Positions 44,844 through 53,602 of a stretch of DNA of 64,000 nt are shown here, piece by piece (the stretch's first letter is position 1; each line of letters starts with the position of its first letter). Position numbers and translations under genes: made by a program. A model generated the notes under the pieces. It did no database searches. It was not told where the DNA came from and worked only from the letters and a program-made list of their open reading frames with translations. The stretch comes from Spirosoma linguale DSM 74 (GTDB lineage Bacteria > Bacteroidota > Bacteroidia > Cytophagales > Spirosomataceae): contig CP001769.1 in the NCBI GenBank assembly GCA_000024525.1, positions 2,094,001 to 2,158,000 of the forward strand, written 5' to 3'.

Positions 44844-47800
44844 ATGACAAAACATTTTCTGGCAGCAATTTTTGCGGCTGGTCTGACGTATTCTGCTGTA
44901 GCTCAGACGACCTTTCCGCAAAATGGTGTCTATGATGAACGACCGGGCGTATATGCCTTTACCAACGCAACCATTGTTGTTGATCCACAAACTACCCTGC
45001 AAAATGCAACCCTGCTCATTCGAAATGGGCGCGTTGAGGCTGTAGGAACGTCGGTAACTGTACCCGCCGGAACCGTAACGACCGATTTAAAAGGAAAACG
45101 TATCTACCCCGCCCTGATCGACATGGATTCCGATTACGGAATGCCCGAAATTACCCGTGGCGCCGGTGGTGGGCGGGGCGGTGTACCGCAGTACGAGTCG
45201 AACAAGAAGGGGGCCTATTACTGGAATCAGGCCATCCAGCCCGAAAATGAAGCCAGTGTGCTTTTCAAAGCCAATCCCGCGAAAGCCGACGAGTTGCGGA
45301 AACTGGGCTTCGGTGCGGTGCTCACCCACCCGCACGATGGCATTGCACGGGGAACGGGCTCCCTCGTTGCGCTGGCAGATGACCGGGAAAATACCCTTGT
45401 GCTGAAGCCCAATGCAACCGCGCATTACTCGTTTAGCAAAGGCACCTCCGGCCAGCAGTATCCTAACTCGATGATGGGGGTTGTAGCCCTGCTGCGTCAG
45501 GCGATGTACGATGCCGACTGGTACAAGCGGTCGGGCCGTAAAGAGCAGGCCAATATGTCGCTCGATGCGCTGACGCGTAATCTGTCGTTACCCGCCATAT
45601 TTGAGGCTAATGATAAACTGGGTATCGTACGGGCCGATAAAATCGGGGACGAATTTGGCATTCAGTACATCATCCGCAGTACGGGCGATGAATACCAGCG
45701 GCTCGATGAGGTGAAGGCCACCGGGGCGTCGCTTATTGTTCCACTGAACTACCCGCAGCCCTACGATGTGGAAGATGCATGGGATGCGGACAACGTGTCG
45801 CTCGCTGAGCTGAAGCATTGGGAAATGGCACCCATGAACGCCGGGCGACTGGCCGCTGCCAATATCCCGTTTGCACTAACAACGGCGGGACTTCGGAATA
45901 AAGCCGATTTCTGGACAAATCTGCGGAAAGCCATCGAGAATGGTTTGCCCGAACAAAAAGCCCTCGAAGCCCTTACCACGGTGCCCGCCAAACTAATCCG
46001 TGTCGATGACCTGGTTGGTACGTTACAGAAAGGACGCCTGGCGAACTTCATCATCACCTCGGGTAACCTGTTCAGTGCCGATAATATCATCTACGAAAAC
46101 TGGATGCAGGGTAAGCAGTACATCGTCAATAACAAGGATCTGGTAGATCTGCGCGGAACCTGGAATCTAACTGTGGGCTCCCAATCGAACCTTAAGTTGA
46201 ACATAACGGGAAAATCGGCCGATAAGCCTGAGTACCAGATTCAGGCCGATACGCTCAAAATCACCCCCAAAGTTTCGGTAAGTGGCGACCTGATTTCGAT
46301 GCAAATCCAGCTCGATAAGCGCAAACCCGGCACCATTCGCCTGACGGGCTACCGGACTTCGCCAACGAATCTGAAAGGAGACGGCGAATCACCAGACGGT
46401 AAAATGATAACCTGGTCAGCCGTAAAAGCGGCTGGTACCCCACAGTCGACTACAGCCACATCGACCTCCGCAACCAGCACTACAGCCACATCAACTTCAG
46501 CGGTCAGCAGCATGCTCTATCCGTTCGTCGGTATGGGTAATGCCCAGAAGCCCAAAGCCGAAGCGGTACTGATTCGCAATGCGACGGTCTGGACCAATGA
46601 AAAGGAAGGGATTCTGGCCAGTACGGACGTGTTGATCACCGATGGTAAAATTGCTAAAGTGGGCAAAAGCCTGACGGCTCCGGCCAATGTCAAGGTGGTT
46701 GACGGAACGGGTAAGCACCTGACCAACGGCATCATCGACGAGCACTCGCACATTGCGTTGCTATCCATCAACGAAGGTGGTCAATCAAGTTCGGCGGAGG
46801 TTCGGATGTCGGACGTCATCAACCCTGAAGATATTAACATTTACCGGCAACTGGCGGGTGGCGTAACCACCTCGCAACTGCTGCATGGCTCGGCCAACGC
46901 CATTGGCGGGCAGTCGGCCATTGTAAAATTGAAGTGGGGCGAATCGCCGGAGAACATGCTCATCAAAGGGGCGGACGGATTTATCAAGTTTGCGCTTGGT
47001 GAAAACGTAAAACAGGCCAATTATCCGAATCCCGGTGTACTGACCCGGTTCCCGCAATCGCGCATGGGCGTGGAGCAGGTGTTTATGGATCATTTCACCC
47101 GCGCCAAAGAATACGCAGCGGGCTGGGCGGCTTACAATAAGCTGAATGCAAAAGAGAAAGCAACGGCAATGATGCCCCGCCGGGATATTGAACTCGACGC
47201 CCTCGCCGAAATTCTAGCCAACAAACGCTTCATTACCTGTCACTCCTACGTGCAGTCGGAAATTAACATGCTGCTCAAAGTAGCGGATTCGCTGCACTTC
47301 AAAGTCAATACCTTCACGCACATTCTGGAAGGCTACAAACTAGCCGATAAAATGGCGAAGCATGGCGCAGGCGGATCGTCTTTTGCCGACTGGTGGGCCT
47401 ACAAAATGGAAGTACACGATGCCATTCCCTACAATGCCGCGCTGATGCATCGGCAGGGCGTTACGGTATCGATCAATTCGGATGATGCCGAAATGGCCCG
47501 TCGCCTGAATCAGGAAGCGGCTAAAACGGTCGAATACGGCGGACTGAGTGAAGAAGATGCCTGGAAAATGGTAACCCTCAACCCCGCTAAACTGCTTCAC
47601 CTGGATGCGAAGCTGGGTAGTGTTAAAGCCGGTAAAGATGCTGATCTGGTGCTCTGGAACGCAAACCCGCTGGCTATCTACGCCCGTCCTGAACTGACGA
47701 TGATCGATGGTGCCGTTTATTTCAGTCTGAAAGACGAAGATCAGAAACGGGAGCAGATGCAGGCCGAACGGGCCCGAATTATCCAGAAGATGCTGACGGC

Positions 47801-47906
47801 TAAAGCCAGCGGTGCATCGACCACCCGCCCCATGCCCCGCCGGGCCCGGATGTGGCATTGCGAAGACGTTGAAGGTGTAATGGCTGAAGGAGAAGAGGGG
47901 AAATAA
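44844..47906 (+). CDS. exported double amidohydrolase-family protein
   Basis: A 1020-aa protein with signal peptide (MTKHFLAAIFAAGLTYSAVAQ) containing two amidohydrolase modules in tandem. The C-terminal module (residues 565-1005) has the metal-site DEHSHIAL (H634, H636), a later ITCHSY, and SINSDDAE where the catalytic aspartate is expected. It ends with the typical LGSVKAGKDADLVLWNANPL. The N-terminal module (residues 25-430) has the family start and end (YAFTNATIVVDPQTTLQNATLLIRNGRVEAVG ... VGTLQKGRLANFIITSG) but reads PALIDMDSDYG in place of a PGLIDxHxH metal site. It is probably catalytically dead. The two are joined by a Ser/Thr-rich linker. Likely a periplasmic hydrolase of an amide or peptide-like substrate, which is not visible. 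Confidence 0.85.
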   Translation: MTKHFLAAIFAAGLTYSAVAQTTFPQNGVYDERPGVYAFTNATIVVDPQTTLQNATLLIRNGRVEAVGTSVTVPAGTVTTDLKGKRIYPALIDMDSDYGMPEITRGAGGGRGGVPQYESNKKGAYYWNQAIQPENEASVLFKANPAKADELRKLGFGAVLTHPHDGIARGTGSLVALADDRENTLVLKPNATAHYSFSKGTSGQQYPNSMMGVVALLRQAMYDADWYKRSGRKEQANMSLDALTRNLSLPAIFEANDKLGIVRADKIGDEFGIQYIIRSTGDEYQRLDEVKATGASLIVPLNYPQPYDVEDAWDADNVSLAELKHWEMAPMNAGRLAAANIPFALTTAGLRNKADFWTNLRKAIENGLPEQKALEALTTVPAKLIRVDDLVGTLQKGRLANFIITSGNLFSADNIIYENWMQGKQYIVNNKDLVDLRGTWNLTVGSQSNLKLNITGKSADKPEYQIQADTLKITPKVSVSGDLISMQIQLDKRKPGTIRLTGYRTSPTNLKGDGESPDGKMITWSAVKAAGTPQSTTATSTSATSTTATSTSAVSSMLYPFVGMGNAQKPKAEAVLIRNATVWTNEKEGILASTDVLITDGKIAKVGKSLTAPANVKVVDGTGKHLTNGIIDEHSHIALLSINEGGQSSSAEVRMSDVINPEDINIYRQLAGGVTTSQLLHGSANAIGGQSAIVKLKWGESPENMLIKGADGFIKFALGENVKQANYPNPGVLTRFPQSRMGVEQVFMDHFTRAKEYAAGWAAYNKLNAKEKATAMMPRRDIELDALAEILANKRFITCHSYVQSEINMLLKVADSLHFKVNTFTHILEGYKLADKMAKHGAGGSSFADWWAYKMEVHDAIPYNAALMHRQGVTVSINSDDAEMARRLNQEAAKTVEYGGLSEEDAWKMVTLNPAKLLHLDAKLGSVKAGKDADLVLWNANPLAIYARPELTMIDGAVYFSLKDEDQKREQMQAERARIIQKMLTAKASGASTTRPMPRRARMWHCEDVEGVMAEGEEGK

Positions 47907-47929
47907 GCTGACGGTTAGATCAAACAATC

Positions 47930-49231
47930 ATGAAAAAAATCTTAGTTTCTATATGCATGCTGGCCTCGCTCATGAGCTATGGCCAGAATCCTGCCCCGGC
48001 AAAACCGCAGACCAAAACCATTGCCCTCATGGGTGGTACGGTTCACGTAGGTACCGGGCAGGTAATTCCGAATGGCATTGTACTGTTCAGCAACGGAGTG
48101 ATCACGAATGTGGTTGATGGTACCCTCGTAAAACTGAATCTGACCGATGTGGACGTCGTCGATGTGTCGGGTAAGCACGTATATCCGGGCATCATCTCCC
48201 CGGCGTCTACGGTGGGTTTGCAGGAAACCGGTGCTGTTCGGGCCACGGTCGATAAGCAGGAGATTGGTATTCTGAACCCCAATATCCGGGCGCTGATTGC
48301 TTACAATACGGATTCGGAAATCATTCCTACTATTCGGAACAACGGCGTGCTGGTGACCCAGGCAATGCCCCAGGGAGGGACCGTTTCGGGAAGTTCGAGT
48401 GTTATGATGGCCGACGGCTGGAACTGGGAAGATGCAGCACTGAAAAAAGATGATGGCATCTGGCTCAACTGGCCGAACTACTTTGCCCGTGATTTTAACT
48501 TCGAAGACTTCACAACAGTCGTTAAGAAAAATGATAAGCGCGGACCAGCCATTGATGCCCTACAGGCCACATTCGCGGATGCAAAAGCGTACGCTGCCTC
48601 CCCAGCACCCGCTGTTATGAACCTGAAGCTGGAGGCCATGCGCGGCTTATTCTCGGGAAAACAGAATTTGTACATTCGGGCCGATTATGGTAAAGACATC
48701 ATCGAAGCGGTAACGTTCGCCAAGTCGGCGGGTGTTCAAAAAGTGGTTATTGTGGGGGGTGAAGAAGCCAATCGGGTTGTCTCATTCCTGAAAGACAACA
48801 ATGTGCCCGTTATTCTGAGCGGACTGCACCGGCTACCCAACCGTGAAGACGAGGACGTGGATTTACCATACCGTATGCCGGGTATTTTACACAAAGCCGG
48901 TATTCTGGTTAGCCTGAGTTATGCCGACGAGTGGTGGCGGACGCGTAACCTGCCGTTTCTGGCCGGAACAGCCGCCGGTTTTGGTGTGGCCGACCGCGAA
49001 GAAGCTCTAAAAATGGTTACATCGAACACGGCCAAAATCCTGGGCATCGATAACCTGGTCGGTACGCTTGAAAAAGGAAAGCAGGCTACCTTATTTGTCT
49101 CAGCTGGCGATGCTCTGGATATGCGCACCAACGTGATCGAGCACGTGTTCATTCAGGGCCGGAAAGTAAACCTCGACGACCGGCATAAGCGCCTTTACAA
49201 GACGTATAAAGACAAATACGAACAGAAGTAA
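47930..49231 (+). CDS. exported amidohydrolase-family protein without the HxH metal motif
   Basis: A 433-aa protein with signal peptide (MKKILVSICMLASLMSYGQ). Family-typical ends are present: ALMGGTVHVGTGQVIPNGIVLFSNGVI at the N-terminus and GTAAGFGVADREEALKMVTSNTAKILGIDNLVGTLEKGKQATLFVSAGDALD at the C-terminus. In place of the PGxIDxHxH metal site it has YPGIISPASTVGLQETG. Its sequence resembles the N-terminal half of the upstream 1020-aa protein more than a catalytic amidohydrolase. It starts 23 bp after that gene, so they are probably co-transcribed and may form a complex. The function is unknown; scaffold or noncatalytic partner is my inference. Confidence 0.82.
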   Translation: MKKILVSICMLASLMSYGQNPAPAKPQTKTIALMGGTVHVGTGQVIPNGIVLFSNGVITNVVDGTLVKLNLTDVDVVDVSGKHVYPGIISPASTVGLQETGAVRATVDKQEIGILNPNIRALIAYNTDSEIIPTIRNNGVLVTQAMPQGGTVSGSSSVMMADGWNWEDAALKKDDGIWLNWPNYFARDFNFEDFTTVVKKNDKRGPAIDALQATFADAKAYAASPAPAVMNLKLEAMRGLFSGKQNLYIRADYGKDIIEAVTFAKSAGVQKVVIVGGEEANRVVSFLKDNNVPVILSGLHRLPNREDEDVDLPYRMPGILHKAGILVSLSYADEWWRTRNLPFLAGTAAGFGVADREEALKMVTSNTAKILGIDNLVGTLEKGKQATLFVSAGDALDMRTNVIEHVFIQGRKVNLDDRHKRLYKTYKDKYEQK

Positions 49232-49236
49232 ATTTG

Positions 49237-49361
49237 TGATTGGTTAATTGTTATTGGTGATTAGTTAATGGTTATTGGTGATTAGTTAATGGTGATTGGT
49301 GATTAGTTAATGGTGATTAATTGCTGAGTCATTAACTAATCACCATTAACCATTAACCAAT
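49237..49361. repeat. strict 7-bp repeat array with inverted second half
   Basis: Twelve consecutive heptamers fill 49237-49320: TGATTGG, TTAATTG, TTATTGG, TGATTAG, TTAATGG, TTATTGG, TGATTAG, TTAATGG, TGATTGG, TGATTAG, TTAATGG and TGATTAA. The unit TGATTAG-TTAATGG recurs with 21-bp spacing. The segment 49331-49361 is the inverse of the array and could fold back on it. It fills the space between converging genes. Confidence 0.85.
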
Positions 49362-50396
49362 TTACTTTACCTTTAACCAAAAGGGCACTTCAACGATAGT
49401 GCCATCTAAGAGAGTTACAAGTATTGTGGCTGATATAATCTGCCCCGACGCCCATTTGCTGCCGGTTTTCGTAACCGACCATGTTGTGCGGTAAACTAGC
49501 CCCTGTCCGTGCAGCAGATTGCCCAGGGTGCCAAATGTAGAGATAAGCTGTCCGGCATCTTTTGCGTAGAAAAACGCCCCCCCGGTTTCATTTGCCATCT
49601 GAGCCAGCACGTTAACATTCACATCGGTGCTCAGCCCTACCGTGAAAAGGGGAATCTTTTGTTGAATGGCTTTTGCCGTTGCATCCTCCAGTGTATTCGT
49701 CGTCACATTGTTTTCACCATCGGTGAACACGATAACCGCTTTGTTTGCTGTCGGGCCCTTCTGAGCTGTATACGTAACGGATTGAATGGTTGAGGTATAG
49801 AGAGGAGTACCTCCGCTGACATTTAGGGCAAGCGTATCCAGCGATTTCTTCATCTGTTCCGTTTTGTTGGTAAAGCCGCTGTGTAACTTTACTACGCTGG
49901 TATAGCTGGAGGTGAAGCTCGTTAAGCCTGTATAATCATCTGTGCCCAGGTTGTTCAAAAAGATTTTGCTGGCTTCGATCCGCAGATTGTATGGATCGGT
50001 TGTACTGATACTGCCGGTTTGGTCGAGGAGTAGCATAGCCGAATAGCCGCCCGGTTTAGAAATCAGGTTAGACGTTGACACATCAATGAGTTCATAAAAA
50101 TTCGTGACCGTATTGACGATCTTGAAGTTAGATGGTTTCAGGCCGGTGATGAGTCGCCCATTTTTGTCAACAACGAATACATCTACCGAAAAAGTGAGCT
50201 TTTCGACACCCGTAGAGCCAGTTGAAAGACTGGACGTTGCTGCCGCTGAGGGTTTGGCATTCAGGCTCGCGACGGGTAGGTCAATGATTCGCCGACAACT
50301 GCTGATGGCCATGCCGATTAGACAAACAAGCAGGATAGATGACCATTGGCGTAAACCAGGCGGTAAACAAGTACGGAGGTAGAAATTATATCTCAT
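49362..50396 (-). CDS. VWA-domain lipoprotein
   Basis: A 344-aa protein, probably anchored by lipid at Cys34 (GMAISSC). Residues 65-115 form a small beta domain (VEKLTFSVDVFVVDKNGRLITGLKPSNFKIV). A von Willebrand A domain begins near residue 117, with MIDAS residues D125, T127 and S129 (LLLDQTGSIS), GGTPLYTST supplying the threonine and VFTDGENN the aspartate. These coordinate Mg2+ for ligand binding. The C-terminus is beta-rich. It is the last gene of a pair with the OmpA-like barrel protein (42 bp upstream). The ligand is unknown. No AAA or MoxR gene is nearby. Confidence 0.82.
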   Translation of the reverse strand: MRYNFYLRTCLPPGLRQWSSILLVCLIGMAISSCRRIIDLPVASLNAKPSAAATSSLSTGSTGVEKLTFSVDVFVVDKNGRLITGLKPSNFKIVNTVTNFYELIDVSTSNLISKPGGYSAMLLLDQTGSISTTDPYNLRIEASKIFLNNLGTDDYTGLTSFTSSYTSVVKLHSGFTNKTEQMKKSLDTLALNVSGGTPLYTSTIQSVTYTAQKGPTANKAVIVFTDGENNVTTNTLEDATAKAIQQKIPLFTVGLSTDVNVNVLAQMANETGGAFFYAKDAGQLISTFGTLGNLLHGQGLVYRTTWSVTKTGSKWASGQIISATILVTLLDGTIVEVPFWLKVK

Positions 50397-50438
50397 GTAA
50401 AGTTGACGCGGGACGTTTTTTTGTCTGAACTATTGATT

Positions 50439-51800
50439 TTATGGCCGGTAGCCGATGCCGATACGAAGTCCGAAAAAATGCAATGGCTGGGTAACACCGG
50501 CAAACGCCTTGTTGGGAATTAAATAGTACTGAGCGGCTACATCTATCAATAAGCTCTGCCGTCGGACTTCATAACCTACTGCCCCACCAACAGTACCTAA
50601 GAATGATTTAAAGACTTGTTTATTAATACCGTATGGGTGAGTTTCTGAGTTTTGGCTCGTCAGCGTTAGTTGCTGGCCACCCACCATCGGTTGGATATAG
50701 GCCGATGATTTAGCATAAAGACGAACACCGATCTGAGTCGAAAATCGGTTTAAAACCTGATCATTGGTGAACATAACTACGTCTTTCTCATTGATATATC
50801 GCCTGCGGACAGCCCAGGTAGAATAGCCGATCTGTGCCGTTAAGCCAATACGTGGTTTCAGGTAATACGTGTAGAACAGCCCCCCGCCAAAGCCCTGAAG
50901 AACGCCCGGCCCGATTTCCGGATCAACCCAATCTCCCGATAGGGCCTGGAAGGTGTACAACCCTTCAGCATAAGCTATAATGCTGTACCGCTTTGGTAAT
51001 GCCGGTTGTGATGGCACCGGATTATTGGGCGTATAGGTCTGAGCAAGTGGCGCAGGCGTTGAAACAGGAGCCTGCGCCTGACTTGGTACAGAACGTGGCC
51101 GTTGGGAAGGTGTGTAAGGGGCTGCATAAAGGATGGATATGCCTTTTACTGCGCTACACCTGAATTCAATCCCGTGTTTAGGGGTAGGTTTGCCACCAGC
51201 GGATTCTGCTCTTCCCTGTGTAGCAACGGCTATACTACCGGGTGATATTCCCCTCGAATGCAGAAAAGTACGTAATGCGTTGGCCCTATTCTCGGCGGTA
51301 TTCTGATTAGAAGCCGCAGCACCAATCGAATCCCAATAGAGCGTAATCGTAAACGAAAGTTCTGGGTGGGCCTTGAACGTAGAGGCCCAGGCAGCTAATT
51401 TGGTTCTCGATTCGGGCGTTAACCGGGTGCCCTTACCCGTTTGAGCAGACGTAAACGACAGATCGTACCGTACGGTTTTCGATTGCAGCAACATGGCATA
51501 ATCCGTGAAGTAGATAGCTTCCATAAACTCGCCCGGGCTAAGGCTCGAAAACTGGTTCCGGTCTGCTTCCGGAATTACCAGAACCCGCAGCGAATCATCA
51601 TTGTAGCGAAACTCCTGAACAAGCCCCGTTGCAATAGAGTCGGGTTGATTGGTAAAGCGGTTCAGGAAACGGATAAGGTGACTGGACGCTGAGGTGATTT
51701 TTCCGGGGATTTTATCGTTTTCTTTTGTTATGATCCTGTCCTGAGCAAAGCCCACTGTACTACCGGCAAGACAAAAGAATAGGTAAATGTACACACGCAT
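50439..51800 (-). CDS. OmpA-like domain plus outer-membrane barrel protein
   Basis: A 453-aa exported protein (signal MRVYIYLFFCLAGSTVGFAQ). Residues 125-210 resemble an OmpA-like domain: ELSFTITLYWDSIGAA, then NTAENRANALRTFLHSRGISPGSIAVATQGRAES. The peptidoglycan-binding Asp/Arg pair is not clearly conserved. After a Pro/Gln/Ala linker, residues 255-453 are a beta barrel-like region ending IGIGYRP with strands such as GGGLFYTYYLKPRIGLTAQIGYSTW. The fusion of an OmpA-like domain before the barrel is in reverse order to OmpA. It lies directly upstream of the VWA lipoprotein on the same strand. The function is unknown; a structural envelope role is likely. Confidence 0.7.
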   Translation of the reverse strand: MRVYIYLFFCLAGSTVGFAQDRIITKENDKIPGKITSASSHLIRFLNRFTNQPDSIATGLVQEFRYNDDSLRVLVIPEADRNQFSSLSPGEFMEAIYFTDYAMLLQSKTVRYDLSFTSAQTGKGTRLTPESRTKLAAWASTFKAHPELSFTITLYWDSIGAAASNQNTAENRANALRTFLHSRGISPGSIAVATQGRAESAGGKPTPKHGIEFRCSAVKGISILYAAPYTPSQRPRSVPSQAQAPVSTPAPLAQTYTPNNPVPSQPALPKRYSIIAYAEGLYTFQALSGDWVDPEIGPGVLQGFGGGLFYTYYLKPRIGLTAQIGYSTWAVRRRYINEKDVVMFTNDQVLNRFSTQIGVRLYAKSSAYIQPMVGGQQLTLTSQNSETHPYGINKQVFKSFLGTVGGAVGYEVRRQSLLIDVAAQYYLIPNKAFAGVTQPLHFFGLRIGIGYRP

Positions 51801-51880
51801 AGAGTTACGGATATATGATATTTGTCGATCAGTCAGATCTGTTCAGGCATGCCTGGTGTTACAAAGTTCTGTAGCTAATC

Positions 51881-52639
51881 TTAGTAATTGGGTGTTGAAT
51901 TGTCTTTTTCTTGTAAATGTCTTCTGGTTATTTCGATCACAAGTTGTCTCGCCTGTTGTAAATCTATTTTATATTGTATCGATAGTGCTTTTTCAAGGGA
52001 GTGACGCAGTAGTAGACTCGAACGCATAGTTTTCAGTGAAAACATGTTGAGCGAGGCTGTTATCAGTTCATCATAATCGAGAAAATGGAACTGATTCGCA
52101 TGGCTCGCTGTGGGTTCAGGCTGGTTTGGAGCCCGGAAGTTGAACTGGTCATGCCATAGTTTGGCTAAGCTCAGAAACTCAGTCCGATAGCTGGGATTAT
52201 TATAAATTGCTTCCAGTAAGTTATGGTGTGTTGTCAGTATGTTCTGTACTACATCTGGTTTGGACAAATCCTGATACTGCCAGGTCGTAGCGTTTTCCTG
52301 ATTGAGTGTATAATTACGTCTGTAGGTTGTTCTATAGAGATAGAGCAGGAATATAAAGTTTCTTTCTTCTTCTGGCTTCGTGAGCGTTGACCTTTCCAGG
52401 TTTAACCAGCCCGACTTCAGGTTGACGCTGGGCGTGTAGGTGGCGTCTAACGGGCTATCCGCCAGGGCAAGGTCAAGATCAACTTTCAGCGGATTTAGTT
52501 GCCGTATCAGATCATACAGTTCATAGAGGTATATCTTTTTTAATTCATGATTCAATTGTGTAAAGTGGCTTTGCAACTCATTAATTGAGGAGATGCCTTG
52601 CCCAAATTGACAAATCGCTATTTCTTCGTCCAAGCTCAT
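51881..52639 (-). CDS. hypothetical protein, possibly DUF5958-like
   Basis: A cytoplasmic, helix-rich protein of about 252 aa. The N-terminal MSLDEEIAICQFGQGISSINELQSHFTQLNHELKKIYLYELYDLIRQL block, followed by TYTPSVNLKSG, resembles the DUF5958 pattern as far as I remember it. The rest is lysine/arginine- and leucine-rich with no recognisable motif. I choose the ATG at 52639 rather than the TTG at 52657. It has no operon partners: the preceding gene on the strand is divergent, and the downstream pair begins 80 bp away. The function is unknown. Confidence 0.55.
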   Translation of the reverse strand: MSLDEEIAICQFGQGISSINELQSHFTQLNHELKKIYLYELYDLIRQLNPLKVDLDLALADSPLDATYTPSVNLKSGWLNLERSTLTKPEEERNFIFLLYLYRTTYRRNYTLNQENATTWQYQDLSKPDVVQNILTTHHNLLEAIYNNPSYRTEFLSLAKLWHDQFNFRAPNQPEPTASHANQFHFLDYDELITASLNMFSLKTMRSSLLLRHSLEKALSIQYKIDLQQARQLVIEITRRHLQEKDNSTPNY

Positions 52640-52857
52640 TGATAAAGCTCTTAACAAGCCGTTTACGAAACGCAGTGAAAAGTTAACAAAAAAGGAGAAC
52701 TATATACCTATTTTTATTTTTCAAAAGTTTAAAATCCGCAAAAAAAAAGCGTTTGAAACCTATTTTTGTGCGATCGTTACTTCCGAAATACTGTTATTCT
52801 GTGTATTACAGGGACTCATAGTATTTGTCGTCGTTCATTAAACAGACTTGGTTTCTT

Positions 52858-53595
52858 ATGGCGTTTACCTTCCTGACTGCCGAATGGCGGAATTTGATTT
52901 TTGCTAATTATGCCATCGACCGTCGAGTGCTTGAGCCGCTTGTTCCTTACGGAACGGAGCTGGATGAGTTTAATGGTGTTTGCTACGGTAGCCTGGTCGG
53001 GTTTTATTTCCAGCGGGTCAAACTATTTGGGGCGCTTGCCGTTCCGTTGCACCAAGAATTTGAGGAGTTTAACCTACGTTTTTACGTACGGCGCAAGTCG
53101 GAGGATGGCTGGAAACGGGGTGTTGTTTTTGTGAAAGAGATTGTGCCTAAAGCAGCTATTTCACTGGTGGCGAATACCCTCTATGGCGAACCCTACGCTA
53201 CCCATGCCATGCGCCACTCCTGGGAGGTGGCCGCCGATACCCAACGGATTCGGTACGATTGGAAAGTGGGCGCTGACTGGAATTTTATCGAGGTGAAGGC
53301 CGATGCGGCAGGCCATCCATTGGTAAAGGGAAGCGAAGAAGCCTTTATTACCGAACATTATTGGGGGTACACCCGGCGATCATCGCTGAAGAAAGGCGAA
53401 AGCCGAACGTCGGAGTATGAGGTCGTTCATGTTCCCTGGTCAATTTATCCAGTGCAGGACTATGAGGTTCGGTGCGATGTTGCCAAACTATACGGTGCTG
53501 AGTTCGTACCTTTCTTTGAGCAGCCTCCGCATTCCGTTTTTCTGGCCGATGGTTCACCAGTTGCGATTAAGTCGGGAGCTACATTACGGGGTTGA
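52858..53595 (+). CDS. DUF2071 (YqjF-like) protein
   Basis: A 245-aa protein of the acetoacetate decarboxylase-related DUF2071 family. The typical opening MAFTFLTAEWRNLIFANYAIDRRVLEPLVPYGTELD is present, followed by VCYGSLVGFYFQRVKLFG, EEFNLRFYVRR, GVVFVKEIVPKAAISLVANTLYGEPYAT and EHYWGYTRR. I use the ATG at 52858; the frame extends to a TTG at 52825. No membrane segments or signal peptide are present. It ends seven bases before the stop of the converging radical SAM gene. The function is unknown. Confidence 0.8.
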   Translation: MAFTFLTAEWRNLIFANYAIDRRVLEPLVPYGTELDEFNGVCYGSLVGFYFQRVKLFGALAVPLHQEFEEFNLRFYVRRKSEDGWKRGVVFVKEIVPKAAISLVANTLYGEPYATHAMRHSWEVAADTQRIRYDWKVGADWNFIEVKADAAGHPLVKGSEEAFITEHYWGYTRRSSLKKGESRTSEYEVVHVPWSIYPVQDYEVRCDVAKLYGAEFVPFFEQPPHSVFLADGSPVAIKSGATLRG

Positions 53596-53602
53596 GTTTT
53601 GC

